A stretch of DNA of 64,000 bases from contig NC_079211.1 of the NCBI RefSeq assembly GCF_029633865.1, positions 149,932,749 through 149,996,748 on the forward strand. The letters run 5' to 3'. Made by a program: the position numbers and the translations under genes. The notes beneath the pieces were generated by a model that ran no database searches, was not told where the DNA came from, and saw only the letters and a list, made by a program, of their open reading frames with translations. Of the stretch, positions 20,662-31,794 are shown in pieces (the first letter of the stretch is position 1; each line of letters starts with the position of its first letter). Origin of the DNA: Lampris incognitus (Eukaryota > Chordata > Actinopteri > Lampriformes > Lampridae).

Positions 20662-21308
20662 TGTCAGGGCCGGTGTGGCCGGGTAAAGACTGCAGACCCA
20701 AAAGCAGACTCAGGGACAGAAAATGGGTTTAGGTGTTCTTAATCAGGAGAGCAGATAACTTAGAAGCCAAACATGGAATTAAGGAACCGATGAGGTAGTA
20801 AAAAGACAAACTCAAAAATATCAAAAAATCTTAGCAATGGTACAGGTAGGGATCAGGCAGATATCCAAAAGGTCAAAAACTGGCAGAGTTCGATACACAG
20901 GTGAGCATGGAAACACAGCAAAGGTACAAGCAGGGATGAGGCAGACTCACGTGGCTAAAGAGGCAGAGATTGGCAACAAGACAAGGCAGAGCAAAGTGTC
21001 CAAGACAATAGCCGAAAACACAATCCAGAGACAGGCGTGCGTCAAAAATCAGGAGTCCAAAAGTAGTAAGCATGAGCAAGATCTCCCTCCGAGCGACGCA
21101 ACAATCTAGCAAGGAGTTTAGCTCCTGGCATGGCTTAAAAAGCCATGGCTGACGAGGAGAGTGGCAGCAGGTGTGGTAGAGCAGGAGCTGATTGTTGGCT
21201 GTCTCACATGTCCATCAACCAGGAGACAGGGCAGAAGGGAAAACCTGGCCTGGAGTGCACGGAGCAGCACATGCACGCCATGTTGCAGGCTAGTTCGGCC
21301 GGACTGTG
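20662..21308 (-). repeat. Ty3/gypsy 5' LTR
   Basis: It begins TGTCACAGTCCGGCCG and ends CACCGGCCCTGACA, with a TTTTTAAG box about midway as a candidate TATA. Gag starts 17 bp further on. Confidence 0.65.
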
Positions 21309-21313
21309 ACACA

Positions 21314-22300
21314 GCTAGGCCACCCCTCTCCTAGGGGGCCTGGAAATTTGAAAATATGCAAAATCAGGGGGGCTAGCCTCAATCAGGGGAACAGTGTCCC
21401 CTGGGGACAGTCATGTCTCAGTAATCATAAAAAAGTCCAGATTATTGGAAACAATAACATCATTAAAGATAAAGGACTTATTACCCAGAGATCTCACATT
21501 CAAGAGGTCAAAATTGTTTGGTGTCACAGCAGAATTAACACCAACAGGAGTACAATAAATAGGACGCAAATTGAACATATTTTCCCCAGATATTCGGTTG
21601 TTGTTATTTCTGCTATTAGATACATCGTGTGGATGAGAGGCACGGTGTCTGACAATAGTCTGTATGGGGAAAAGTCCCGGCAAGAGGGTCAAAGAGAAAT
21701 GAGGTCAGCGGGGGGAGACAGCAGGTGGAACAGTACCTTCAAGAGCCACCACAGGCGGAAGCGGAGGCTCCGGGTGGGAAGGGTGAGATGTAAATAGTCA
21801 GTCACACGGAGAGAACTGTATTGCGTGCTGCAAGTTGGCTGCAAGCATCCGACTACCCAGACTGTTTGGGTGGACTCCGTCAGCTCTGAAGAAGGAGAGA
21901 CGATCCCAAAACAGATTAAAATGATCAATAAAGCCAATATTGTGAGCTCTGCAGGCAGAGATGAGCCACGTGTGCAGGCTGAGGATTCTGCTGAAACGCT
22001 CCGCTCCACGGGCCAGTGTCCGAATAGGACCTGAGATAAAAACAGACTTTCCACACGTACTTAAAAAGCCGGAAAGATCAATAAAATCCTTTTTGGTTAG
22101 TTCAGACTGTTGACGAGCTGCATCATTTGTCCCAACATGCACTATCACGCAGTTGGTAGAAGCTGGGCGCGAGCTAAGCAGCCCCGGAAGCTTAGCCAAG
22201 ATGACAGGGACTGTGACTCCAGGGAAACAGTGTGCTGGATTTTGCAACAAATAAAACAAGAACCAATTCATTGTTTGGTTATTTTTTTTTTACTTCAAAT
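21314..22300 (-). mobile_element. L2-like LINE 5' part: esterase-like ORF and endonuclease start
   Basis: The minus-strand frame 22,271-21,798 has SGNH-esterase signatures used by some fish L2/CR1 LINE ORF1 proteins: VIVHVGTNDAARQ, a KDFIDLSGFL helix, ISGPIRTLARG and the catalytic Asp/His block RADGVHPNSLG. A second frame (21,692-21,411) contains FDLLNVRSLGNKS and LDFFMITET, the first strands of the apurinic endonuclease domain. Coding continues to about 21,314, where the gypsy LTR begins. Confidence 0.72.
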
Positions 22301-22465
22301 TCAGCTACAAAAAAAAAAGACTGATTAATCATTGAACTTTAATCAATCCTGGAACATGGCCCTTAAATCAGTCCCAACTACAACAACTGGAAAACCATTT
22401 CAAAAAACTTTCAAATAAAACATGTCAAGCATTCAACCAAATCTCAAACCAGGTCTCAGACCTCA

Positions 22466-23223
22466 CTAGTCAGACTCATCGTCAGTAATGCAGTTCTGGC
22501 ACACATAAATCACCTTGCCAGGGGTGCGCTCTCCATGAGCTCACTGTTTGCACTTCATGCACTGGACCCATGTCTCTCTTGGACGGCTGTTTGCAAATGG
22601 CTCACACAAACAAGGCACAGGCACTCATCTTCATCTGATGAAGAGACATCTGGAGTTTTTCTTTTTATACCTGCCTTCTTTTTCTTTGGTGTTTTAGATT
22701 TGGTTCCCCTGCATTTCTTTGGGAATATCTTCTTTTTACCTTGTGCTTGCCTTTCAGCCACAAGTGCACCCTTCACTGGTGTGTTAGTGAGAATAGCAGT
22801 TTTTCTTGTTTTTTTGTTTTGCTTTTTTTTTTTGGTTGGCAGGCTAGTTTTCTTGTACCAGCTTTTGGATATGGCCAAATGTCCTCTGGAGTTGATTGGT
22901 GGGTGGAGCTGGCATTACTAGGCAAGGGTGAGGTGGGTGCTAATGGGCAGGGCTGGGTTAGTGTTGAGGCCTGGCAAGACTGGGATGGTGCTGGGGCCTG
23001 GAACGGCTGGGTCCTGAAAGGGTCGATCTGAGACATAGGATGTTGCATATTCTGTCTCCAAGAATACGTCCCTGTAGTAAGGTTGAATCCCTGTCACCCG
23101 AAAGCTGGCCTGAATATTCAGTGGGGTTGCAGCCAGAGGATACGCACCTCCCCATCCTCTGGCTCTCTTGCACCTCTTAAATTTGCTTCCTAGGCTCTTG
23201 GTTGCCGAGGGGTGGGGGTCCAC
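22466..23223 (-). pseudogene. pogo/Tigger-like DDE transposase C-terminus with PHD-like finger
   Basis: Minus-strand pieces read FRVTGIQPYYRDVF, then SYVSDRP, PEDIWPYPKAGTRK, the conserved AILTNTPVK block and a Lys-rich tail. A Cys-rich end follows: DECLCLVC, then in another frame ETWVQCMKCKQ (stop) AHGERTPGKVIYVCQNC. That last part is a PHD-like zinc finger found at the C-terminus of several fish pogo-type proteins. One frameshift and a TGG-to-TGA-type stop lie within the finger. The DDE core is absent. Confidence 0.65.
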
Positions 23224-23259
23224 CAGGGGAGCCGACCGGAGGAGGCAGAGGTTGTCCCA

Positions 23260-23800
23260 GGTCAGGCCAGGATTTTGTTTTTTATCTAGTTGGATTTGTT
23301 TGTGTCTTGCTTGTTTTTGTTGTGCCTGTTAGTTTTGGGTCTTTTATCGTCCCCGATTTGTGTGTGTGTGTGTGTGTGTGGGGGGGGGGGGGGTTACGGC
23401 CTCCTCTTCCTGCCTGCTGGCTTTGTCTCTGTTTCAGTTTTAGGTTGGCAGGTGGGGGAGGAGGCCTGATTGCAGCTGACTTGAGTACATCTGTCTTGGG
23501 GCCTTTTTAAGCTGGGGCCTACCGAGCAGTCGGCAATTCCTCTCTCCGACCAGCACATTGGTTTTTTTTTTTTTTACTTTATTCTTTGGTGGCATCTTTG
23601 AAGAACTTTATTATCTTTATTTTTACACCTAACAACACCCCGCAGACTGACTGACCACACATCCATTCCCTTACAGCACTGATTTACTGACTGACACATC
23701 TCATACTCTTTTGTGACTATTCCTCTTTTTTTGTATTATCAAATATTCTGATTATCATTGCAACCCTCGACTTGTCTCCCCTCCTTTTTTTACTTCCCTT
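23260..23800. other. T-rich region with GT tract; possible LTR remnant
   Basis: A GT microsatellite followed by a G-run (about 23,359-23,392) and a CTTTTTAAGCTGGGGCC box (about 23,500) resemble an old LTR with a TATA-like element. The ends are not definable. No gene is seen. Confidence 0.3.
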
Positions 23801-23812
23801 GAGCCGGGGGTT

Positions 23813-24520
23813 GTGAGATTACTCATGTTCAAACAATGCATAGCCAGAACAGAGATGACAACAACCATGAAACAAGGTCTGATAACCCTAATTCCTAAAC
23901 CACATAAAGATAATTTAGTAATTAAAAACTGGAGGCCCATTTCACAGACTATAAAACGTTATTGCAGGTTCATGCTAAACTCCAAGCTCCAACATCAGAT
24001 TAGTATTAGACTTCACTGACTATTCGAACTGCATAAGTTCAAATGCATTATTTGTATTCCATGATTTTTTTTTTATAAGGCATTCGATTCATTTTAACAT
24101 TCTTTCATTATACAAGCCCTGCAAATTTTTGGTTTTGGAAACAATACTATCAAAAATACTGCCATGTGCTATAAGGACAAACAGCTGTGTCATTCTATAG
24201 CCCAAGGTTTCAAAAAGGTTTCTCGTTTCAAGAGGTGTACGCCAAGGACGTCCTACTTCTTGTTTTTTGTTTTTGATTACTGCTGAACTTTTCTCCAAAT
24301 ATTTCACATAGTCCAGATATACGAGGCTTAACTATTGTTGACGGATGAAAATTACACAGCCAGCCGATGACACGGTATTATTTCTTAAGATAAATGACAA
24401 ATACAGAGTGCAGTACATGTAACTAACTGGGGAGTTTTCAGAAGCTTCCGGGTCTTAAGCTCAATATAAACAAAGGGACATTTTATGTTGTGTGTTTCTG
24501 TTTTGCGTTTGCAGCGGTGC
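23813..24520 (+). mobile_element. L1-like LINE reverse-transcriptase fragment, frameshifted
   Basis: Plus-strand blocks in shifting frames are TTMKQGLITLIPKPHKDN, NWRPIS, FYKAFDS (first RT Asp), IFGFGN, and QPADDTVLFLK in place of the YxDD or FADD motif. Order and spacing follow L1/Tx1 RT. Stops and a degraded active site show it is dead. Confidence 0.65.
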
Positions 24521-24584
24521 ACAGAATGACGTCACACAGACTCAATCCGGTGCTACGCATTTAATTAAAGTCTCTGCACAATGC

Positions 24585-25450
24585 AAGAACGTGTATTTAG
24601 ATTCCCGATCGCTACACGGCGTTTTCTGCTCCACCTTGGACACGGGGAATCTCGTTTTCTGACGAACTCAAGATAAACAATAACAAAATATCACAAATGC
24701 ACAAAAATAAAATAATTACACCACCTCTCACACTCCGAGATTTGGGTCAGTTCTTTCGAGGGCAATGTCTCACAGTCAGGGGCGGATCTACAGGGTGGCA
24801 AGGGGTGGCAGCTGCCACCTCTGGGACACAGTCTTGCCACCCCTGTTGCCACCCCATTTATAAATCAGATAATATGTTTTTAAAGTATATTTTATGTACA
24901 TGCATGGTGAAGGTCAATGAGACCCGCACCAAACTCATCTCAAACAGAAGTCGCCGATTTAGAATCCCCCCTCCCCCTCACAGGGGCGGATCTACAGGCT
25001 GGCAGCTGCCACCTCTGGGACACAGTCTTGCCACCCCTTTGCCGCCCCAGGAAAAAAATCTCTAGATCCACTACTGCTCACAGTATAACACCATATTTCT
25101 CAATAAACACAATTAAACACAGTCATAAGAAATACTATATGAGTGGCGGGAGCTCCTCGCACGAAGGCCCATTGTTCAGACTCCCACCCCGCGCTTCTGC
25201 TACTGCAATGGCAGCCATGAACCTGGCATTAGCTGCTACTAGCTAGCTAAGCATACACAGGCAAAACGGTCGCAAATACACACATACAGAAACTAACGCA
25301 GTGTCACTAAAAATTTCCCTAACCCAGAACACCAAATCAGCTTCACCAGCTTACCTGCGAAATGCAAGAATATGTGTTTAGATTCCCGATCGCTACACGG
25401 CGTCTCCGGCTTCCGCCTTGGACACAGAGAATCTCATTTTCTGACGAACT
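24585..25450. repeat. Direct repeat pair 24,585-24,680 / 25,362-25,450
   Basis: Both copies contain ATTCCCGATCGCTACACGGC and a TTTTCTGACGAACTCA end, with about 85 percent identity by eye. They flank the hAT MITE at 24,777-25,076 and may mark a larger unrecognised element. Confidence 0.55.
24777..25076. mobile_element. hAT MITE with perfect 8-bp TSD
   Basis: The left end is CAGGGGCGGATCTA and the right end on the minus strand is CAGTAGTGGATCTAGA. CTCACAGT flanks both sides (24769-24776, 25077-25084). A second left-end copy starts at 24,982 within the element, so it is internally duplicated. Confidence 0.85.
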
Positions 25451-25770
25451 CACGCGAGACTTCCCTTTGACTCTCCCTGTACACACGCGGCTCACGCAGC
25501 GATACTTCCACCTACTGGCTAGTTACTGATGGTCCTGCCCAACTGTGACACTGACTAACCTTGTACCTCCAATTTTAACTAGAATGAACACTTTTCTTTT
25601 CCCCGTAACAACATAAGAACCATAACAAAAACTCTTAGCTTACATTAAATAAATAAGAAAGTATTCTGTTTCATGACCACCCACACATGACACATACTGT
25701 GCCACACGTTGCTAAAAGAGCAGTGGTCATTAAACGTGGTGTCACATACAACACATTTTGATGTCATGTA
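25085..25770. other. No gene recognised
   Basis: Apart from the direct repeat at 25,362-25,450, nothing recognisable is present. Confidence 0.3.
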
Positions 25771-26457
25771 TGTAGCGCCTCCAGGGCAAACGAGGGGTGG
25801 CAGTAAAGGCGCTAACATCTAACCAGGTTCGGTGAGGGGTTTGCCTTGACTAACTCACGAGAGGAGTTGATGTGCACTTGAACAGTTGACAATTTTATTG
25901 CCTCACAACAGCAAAATATACACAACGCTGACTTTCACGTAAAAGAATTGAAATAAAACAAAACAGAGCTCTTTAAAGTAAATAAAATAATAAACCAAAG
26001 AGCACCTTGTTCAATCACAACCCTCGATGAGTGTTAGCGGTTTGAGATGAAAGAAAAGTTCAGTTCCTGGTCCTTGAGTGTATGTGTTGGTCCAAGAGCT
26101 CAGTTACTCATCTGTGAGTGTACTGAATATACTTCAACCATGACTATTTCTACCCTGGTAGAGGAAATAGGCTTGTGTGTATGGGTTCTTATCTGGTGTC
26201 TGGATGAATGAGTCAGGCTTGTCAGACGTTTCCTGGGACAGATCCTACGATAGGCCACCGCTTCTATGATGGTCCACAGTCTCACTGGGCTGGGCTCGCT
26301 GTCACCATCTTCCAAATTCTATCTGGTAGTAAAAAAAAACAAAAAAAAAACGACTGCGTGTAGCAGTCTCTACCCTAGCGAGTTGCATAGTGCGCCCCTT
26401 AAGGAGCGGCATGTCACTACACCCCTATTAGTAGCCCTATATAACATATGGGTTGCA
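25771..26457 (-). repeat. LTR (3') of a gypsy-like retrotransposon, with PPT
   Basis: On the minus strand it starts TGCAACCCATATG and ends GGAGGCGCTACA (TG...CA). AAGGGGGAGGG lies immediately 5' of it at 26,458-26,468, a typical polypurine tract. An AATAAA lies inside (GCAATAAAATTG, about 25,895-25,906). The first about 120 bp recur at 27,945-28,062. Confidence 0.75.
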
Positions 26458-26469
26458 CCCTCCCCCCTT

Positions 26470-27040
26470 GACTCTGCATGAGTCCCTTCATGCGCTGACC
26501 TATTGCCAGTCTAAAAGACTGAACAGAGGAAGCCTTATAGTCAATAATGGTGTCAAGCGCAACATTAAAGCTTTCTAAGAGACTCTGTGCAAAGGAGATT
26601 AAGGGTTTCCCCAACTGGGGGTAGTGAAAACGGCCGGGTGGCCGTTGTGACCTCTCAGATTTACGTGTAGAATCCTTTGTTTCTTCATGTGCCACATCTT
26701 CACTTTCCTTTCCTTTATCAGTCGTCTTACAGGTTGGTTCATCATTCATGTCAGTATTTTGCTGAACTTCCTCAACAGCATTGTCATCTTCAGGATCCTC
26801 CAGATTAACAGGAGCTGCGTCATATCCATCAACAGCAATGGCCGGAATTTCATTTATCATGCCCAGTGAAGCTGTATCCTCTCCAGTAGGGGAATGTTCA
26901 TACCTAGTGTCTGGCGTCTGTCCTTCAACCATACCAGGGGGCGTCTGAACAGGTTCAGCTGGCATTACAGAATGACCAACATGAGATTCGTCCTGAGGAT
27001 GGGAGGTCGTTGGCAGGGCTGGTGAGCATTTACCGTCCAC
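26470..27040 (-). CDS. Retrotransposon pol C-terminal region (partial)
   Basis: A 200-residue minus-strand frame that is acidic and proline-rich, ending in RKSERSQRPPGRFHYPQLGK and an FAQSLLESF helix. Such a basic RPP box near the end of pol is common in fish gypsy-like elements. The PPT and LTR follow directly, as expected for the end of pol. The frame runs a few codons into the LTR. Upstream IN, RT and gag are not recognisable. Confidence 0.55.
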
Positions 27041-27474
27041 TGCTTATGTTACAGTGGGTTGCTGTGTCCATGGAATTTCATACACATGAACGTATCTTTC
27101 CTCAGGAAGGACAGACAGCTGGGTGGGAAAGAAAGGTGAGTCATCCTCACACTCAAGAGTGCTCCTCTAGAGGCTGAGGTGGACCATGCCTGGTTCTTGG
27201 CCTGCAGGCCTTTGGCTCGTCTTGTTCAACTTCCGCTGCTTCAGATAAGTCACCACAAGGGAGTAAGAGGTCCCTATGTAAGATTCAGATAGGATCATCT
27301 CCATGTATGGGCTGTGCTTTGTACACAGGTAGGTCTCTCTTTGTGTACCGATGTTATGGCATCGGTACACAAAAGAGCCACGCATATCAATAGCTCTGAC
27401 AATGACTCCTAGAGGATAAATTCTGAGTCTCATCACCAGCCAGACAGACTAGCTTGGTCTAGTCAGAAAGGCAC

Positions 27475-27565
27475 GAACTGAGGAAGCCTCTTGGATGAGA
27501 GGCGAAACGTCTTCACGGATATATACCAAGTCCAGTTGCACTTGATTCAACTCCTTTGGATTCTA
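27475..27565 (+). repeat. Short dispersed element (GAAGCCTCTTGGATGAGAGG)
   Basis: It contains GAGGCGAAACGTCTTCA and CCAAGTCCAGTTGCACTTGA. The second part recurs in an inverted-repeat insert at 36,607-36,706. It may be a terminal part of a Penelope-like element. That is an inference from memory of similar fish repeats. Confidence 0.4.
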
Positions 27566-27944
27566 AACATTAACATTCTCATAACTATGATACAATACGT
27601 ACCAAAGTACGGACTATTCAAACATTAGACATTCTTTAACCCCGACTGGTTTTATGAAGAGTATCTTAACAGCTATATGATGACCCAGCGTTAGCTTTCC
27701 CCTTCAGTGGTTAGCAATAAGCTAGCACAAAACCCTGCTTTGCTCACCGGAGTTCCCAATACTTAAAACTCCACACACCTTCGTCTCGTAAACTCACAGA
27801 TGAGCTTCTGATTATACATAACACTTTTCACAATCAAAAATGTCAATAGTTTAACTTTCTGAGGCTATGTATAATAAAATTAAGTCGTCGGTTCAAGAGC
27901 ACAATTTCCAGGATGTTCACAAAAAGAAGAGGAGAAAAAAAGAC

Positions 27945-28062
27945 GACTACGTGTAGCAGTTTCTACCCTAGCGAGTTGCATAGTGCGCCCCTTAAGGAGC
28001 GGCATGTCACTACACCTCTAAATCAATGACTCTTAGTAGCCCTATATGTCATATGGGTTACA
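27945..28062 (-). repeat. LTR fragment matching 26,340-26,457
   Basis: On the minus strand TGTAACCCATATGAC through CTACACGTAGTCG matches the first about 120 bp of the LTR at 25,771-26,457. Beyond that the two diverge. It abuts the TA target of the DD36E element. Confidence 0.65.
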
Positions 28063-28066
28063 TATA

Positions 28067-29286
28067 CACTCACCGGCCACTTTATTAGGCACACCTGTCC
28101 AACTGCTCGTTAACGCAAATGTCTAATCAGCCAATCACATGGCAGCAACTCAATGCATTTAGGCATGTAGACATGGTCAAGACGATCTGCTGCGGTTCAA
28201 ACCGAGCATCAGAATGGGGAATAAAGGTGATTTAAGTGACTTTGAACGTGGCATGGTTGTTGGTGCCAGACGGGCTGGTCTGAGTATTTCAGAAACTGCT
28301 GATCTACTGGGATTTTCACACACAACCCTCTCTAGGGTTTACAGAGAATTGTCCGAAAAAGAGAAAATATCCAGTCAGCGGCAGTTCTGTGGGCGAAAAT
28401 GCCTTGTTGATGCCAGAGGTCAGAGGAGAATGGCCAGACTGGTTCGAGCTGATAGAAAGGCAACAGTAACTCAAATAACCACTCATTACAACCGAGGTAT
28501 GCAGAAGAGCATCTCTGAACGCACAACACGTCGAACCTTGAGGCAGATGGGCTACAGCAGCAGAAGACCACACCGGGTGCCACTCCTGTCAGCTAAGAAC
28601 AGGAAACTGAGGCTACAGTTCGCACAGGCTCACCAAAATTGGACAATAGAAGATTGGAAAAACGTTGCCTGGTCTGATGAGTCTCGATTTCTGCCGCGAC
28701 ATTCGGATGGTAGGGTCAGAATTTGGCGTCAACAACATGAAAGCATGGATCCATCCTGCCTTGTATCAACGGTTCAGGCTGGTGGTGGTGGTGTAATGGT
28801 GTGGGGGATATTTTCTTGGCACACTTTGGGCCCCATAGTACCAACTGAGCATCGTGTCAATGCCACAGCCTACCTGAGTATTGTTGCTGACCATGTCCAT
28901 CCCTTTATGACCACAGTGTTCCCATCTTCTGATGGCTACTTCCAGCAGGATAACGCGCCATGTCATAAAGCTCGAATCATCTCAGACTGGTTTCTTGAAC
29001 ATGACAATGAGTTCACTCTACTCAAATGGCCTCCACAGTCACCAGATCTCAATCCAATAGAGCACCTCTGGGATGTGGTGGACCGGGAGATTTGCATCAT
29101 GGATGTGCAGCCGACAAATCTGCAGCAACTGCGTGATGCTATCATGTCAATATGGACCAAACTCTCTGAAGAATGTTTCCAGTACCTTGTTGAATCTATG
29201 CCACGAAGGATTAAGGCAGTTCTGAAGGCAAAAGGGGGTCCAACCCGGTACTAGCAAGGTGTACCTAATAAAGTGGCCAGTGAGTG
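28067..29286 (+). mobile_element. Tc1/mariner element with intact transposase, DD36E spacing
   Basis: It is 1,220 bp with TIRs CACTCACYGGCCACTTTATT at both ends and TA duplications at 28065-28066 and 29287-29288. One uninterrupted transposase frame is present. The spacing suggests the Incomer (DD36E) group. That assignment rests on spacing only. Confidence 0.92.
28214..29254 (+). CDS. Tc1/mariner transposase (DD36E), intact
   Basis: A 346-residue cut-and-paste transposase. The N-terminal HTH spans about residues 8-50 ([20 protein letters not shown]) and a second HTH about 78-118. The DDE domain has Asp155 (AWSDESRF), Asp246 (FQQDNAPCH) and Glu283 ([11 protein letters not shown]), with 36 residues between the last two. 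[11 protein letters not shown] is the usual core strand. No stop or frameshift is present, so a recent insertion is likely. A short leader between the TIR and the ATG could contain its promoter. Confidence 0.93.
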   Translation: MGNKGDLSDFERGMVVGARRAGLSISETADLLGFSHTTLSRVYRELSEKEKISSQRQFCGRKCLVDARGQRRMARLVRADRKATVTQITTHYNRGMQKSISERTTRRTLRQMGYSSRRPHRVPLLSAKNRKLRLQFAQAHQNWTIEDWKNVAWSDESRFLPRHSDGRVRIWRQQHESMDPSCLVSTVQAGGGGVMVWGIFSWHTLGPIVPTEHRVNATAYLSIVADHVHPFMTTVFPSSDGYFQQDNAPCHKARIISDWFLEHDNEFTLLKWPPQSPDLNPIEHLWDVVDREICIMDVQPTNLQQLRDAIMSIWTKLSEECFQYLVESMPRRIKAVLKAKGGPTRY

Positions 29287-29417
29287 TAAGTACAACATCA
29301 GTAATCCCACACGACGAGGTCGGGCGGTAACGCCGAAATCCTATCAGGGACACGTTGCAACTTATGCACTGGTGGCAATGATTGCAGGCTGGGGATGGAC
29401 GGGTAGCTAGCAGTTAG

Positions 29418-29980
29418 CTTAGCCCGCCCCACTTCCGTGTCCTGTCAAACCACCCTCGGGTGTTTCCTCCTTGGGTGCAGCTCCCAGCTGGGGCCGTGGT
29501 CCCTGGGCCCACTGGATGAAGCAGACCAAGCTCTCCCAGCCAGACACCTTCGACACACCTCCCCGCACTCCTCACGACGACATCAAAAACACCACAGTCA
29601 ACGCCAGGTGAGGCCGCCGCCAGACCGCCCTCGGGGTTATTGGAACCACTGGTCTGCATGGGCTAACAGTTGGCTTAGCCTGCACCGTTCCGCGTCCTGT
29701 CAGACGGCCCTCGGTGTTACCTCCTTGGGCACAGCTACGGGCAAGGCCGTGGTCCCTGGGCCCACAGGGTGCAGCAGACCAAGCTCTCCCAGCTGATCCA
29801 GCGCTTGTTTTCCCAGCCACCAATCAAAGACAAAAATTAGACGCAGACGTGGACAAAGACACTGCATGGATGGTACTGGGTGAGGCCGCTGCAAATGTGA
29901 ATCCACACCGCTATCTTCCCACACCAGTACTGGGTGAGGCCACTGAAAATGTGAATTCGCGCCCCTCATCTTCCCACACC
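29418..29980. repeat. Tandemly duplicated about 258-bp unit
   Basis: TGTCCTGTCAAACCACCCTC to CAAGCTCTCCCAGC (29,438-29,541) recurs diverged at 29,692-29,795. A second short duplication (GTACTGGGTGAGGCC) is at 29,874 and 29,927. No conserved protein is seen. Confidence 0.6.
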
Positions 29981-30184
29981 TGAAGCAGAAAGGTACTGTG
30001 GTAAACTGTGGTGCATTCAGGCAAGTATCGTTGTAATGGCCTATTTTGTTTAACATATGTGTTTCAGAACCTGGTCTTGGGCGGGCACCTGATTATCTTT
30101 GTGCCCACCAACACTGTGACTTCCGCCTATGCCATAGGTGTGTGCGCATTTTTGCTATCTTTCCCAGTATAAACACTAACATTG

Positions 30185-30425
30185 TTGGGACCAGTAGTCC
30201 TCATGGGGACCAAAGCCAGGTCCTAGTGAGGCAAAACATAATTTCTGACGTCCTGGTTGAGGTTAGGGGTAAGGTGTGAATTGAGGTTAGGTTTAGCTTA
30301 AGGTTAGGCATGAATTGGTTATGGTTATGGTTATTGTTAAGGTTAAGTTTTGGGTTAAATTGTCCACAGTGAATGGAAGTCAATTATGCTAACTACTTCA
30401 TAGCCTCACAAAATAATACACATTT
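30185..30425. repeat. Dispersed repeat with GGTTAGG-like motifs
   Basis: GGACCAGTAGTCCTCATGGG starts a fish-type dispersed repeat whose centre is GGTTAGG/GGTTATGG units. The motif resembles telomeric DNA but is irregular. Confidence 0.45.
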
Positions 30426-30934
30426 AGAGGAATGTACCATAAAAGAAAACACATGAGCAATAGTAGGCTACACTTAACGTAAAAGATGACGTACCTCGCT
30501 CGGCTTATCAAGGGGCTAGGAAACTCTTACAACGCCAACCTGAGACACGTCTTGGAACTGCTAGCAACTTGCCAGAAACTCTGCAACTTGCTCTTCGTCT
30601 CTAACAGTCTTCTGGTCGCAAACGTTTTAAACTGATTATCAGTGTTTCGAATCAATTGTTGTGCAGTAATCATAAACATTTAGGCCAATTCTGGAGTTAT
30701 GCAGTGAACACTACGATCCGTTTCATACGGTGATCTCACGTGCACGTGCCTTCACCTGCTTTATCGTTGAGCCAACGTGAACTTCAGCTAGTCGGACGGC
30801 AAAGAAAACATTCCTTCAAAATAAAAGTCCCCACACATACGTAAAGCTATCTCAAATTAAAAGTAGGTAAAACGACATTAGGGTTGCGGTCACTTACTGT
30901 CCCTGGTTGGCGCCGAAGCATTTCGAGCAAACCA
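30426..30934. other. No feature recognised
   Basis: Unique-looking sequence between repeats. Confidence 0.3.
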
Positions 30935-31057
30935 CAGGGGTACATGGACAATCTGAAGAAACCAATCAGGCAGCAGCCTCAGGTCACCTGCTCGCCACAA
31001 GTTCGAGGGCTTACATGAGGTATCGTTTGGCCGGCGCCCCTCACCCAGGAAGTACAT

Positions 31058-31203
31058 TGTAGTGAATTCGGGGGGGGGGGCACCCACAGGAACCGCCGCA
31101 GCCGGGACGCGAACCCGTATCTCCCGCACCGCGAGCGACATCGCTGACCGCTCGACTAAAGGATCCGACCCGTTAACGCATCTACTTATCCACGCACGTT
31201 ACA
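31058..31203 (-). repeat. Solo LTR of the miniature (TRIM-like) family, variant B, tRNA-like
   Basis: On the minus strand it starts TGTAACGTGCGTGG and ends GAATTCACTACA. It holds TAGTCGAGCGG (box A) and GGTTCGCGTCC (box B). Flanks are ACAT (31054-31057) and ATAT (31204-31207). The uninterrupted target is present at about 34,508-34,522, supporting a 4-bp duplication with one later change. Confidence 0.72.
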
Positions 31204-31263
31204 ATATGTAGTCAGACAGGAATCAATCAAATATCACTTGAACCAATATTTAATGCTGCTGAC

Positions 31264-31732
31264 TGTCACGCCCCGTCTGGATCTTTAAGTTATCTTGTGT
31301 TTCTCCCAGTGTTCTTTGTCTCGTACTTCCTGTTTTATTTTGTTACTCACCTCTTGTCTCGTTTCAGGTCCTTTACTTCCTGCCCTCACGTGTCTCCCTG
31401 CTGTGTGATTACCTGCCCTGTCCTAATGTGTTGCACCTGTGTCTCATTGTCTCCCCTCCTCTAGAGTATATAGTCGTAGTGTTCCCTTCCTTCTGGGCCA
31501 GGTCGTCTTGTTCCGTGTGACAGCGTTCCAGCATGGTTCCCCTTGTGTGAGCCCTATAGTTTCCTGACCTGTTTTTGCCTTTTCTGACCTCGCCTTTCGC
31601 CTGCCAATTTGGACACTGTTGCCTTGATATCTGATCACCTGTGTACCGACCTCATTTTATTAAAAGGACTGATTTTTGTGAACTGAGACTGAGTCTGCGT
31701 TTTGAGTCCAAGCCTGTGGTTCACCACTGACA
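31264..31732 (+). repeat. Solo LTR with perfect 5-bp TSD
   Basis: TGTCACGCCCCGTCTGG to TTCACCACTGACA, flanked by CTGAC at 31259-31263 and 31733-31737. It contains GAGTATATAG as a TATA-like box and ATTAAA as a weak poly(A) signal. Sister sequence at about 34,460-34,480 shows the empty site. Confidence 0.85.
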
Positions 31733-31794
31733 CTGACAGGTGCTCACAGACTGAAAAACCCTTTTACTTCATAATTATTTCCATTATACAATTA

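Larger units (their letters stand above)
19250..21308 (-). mobile_element. Ty3/gypsy LTR retrotransposon, 5' half only
   Basis: Order on the minus strand: LTR (21,308-20,662), leader, gag (from 20,645), zinc knuckle, protease-like domain, then RT up to about 19,250, where LINE sequence takes over. The rest of pol and the 3' LTR are missing. It lies inside an L2-like LINE, whose 5' part is at 21,314-22,300. Confidence 0.78.

Noticed and set aside
27945..28062. Full 5' LTR partner of 25,771-26,457
   Set aside because: Similarity stops after about 120 bp, so only a fragment is supported.
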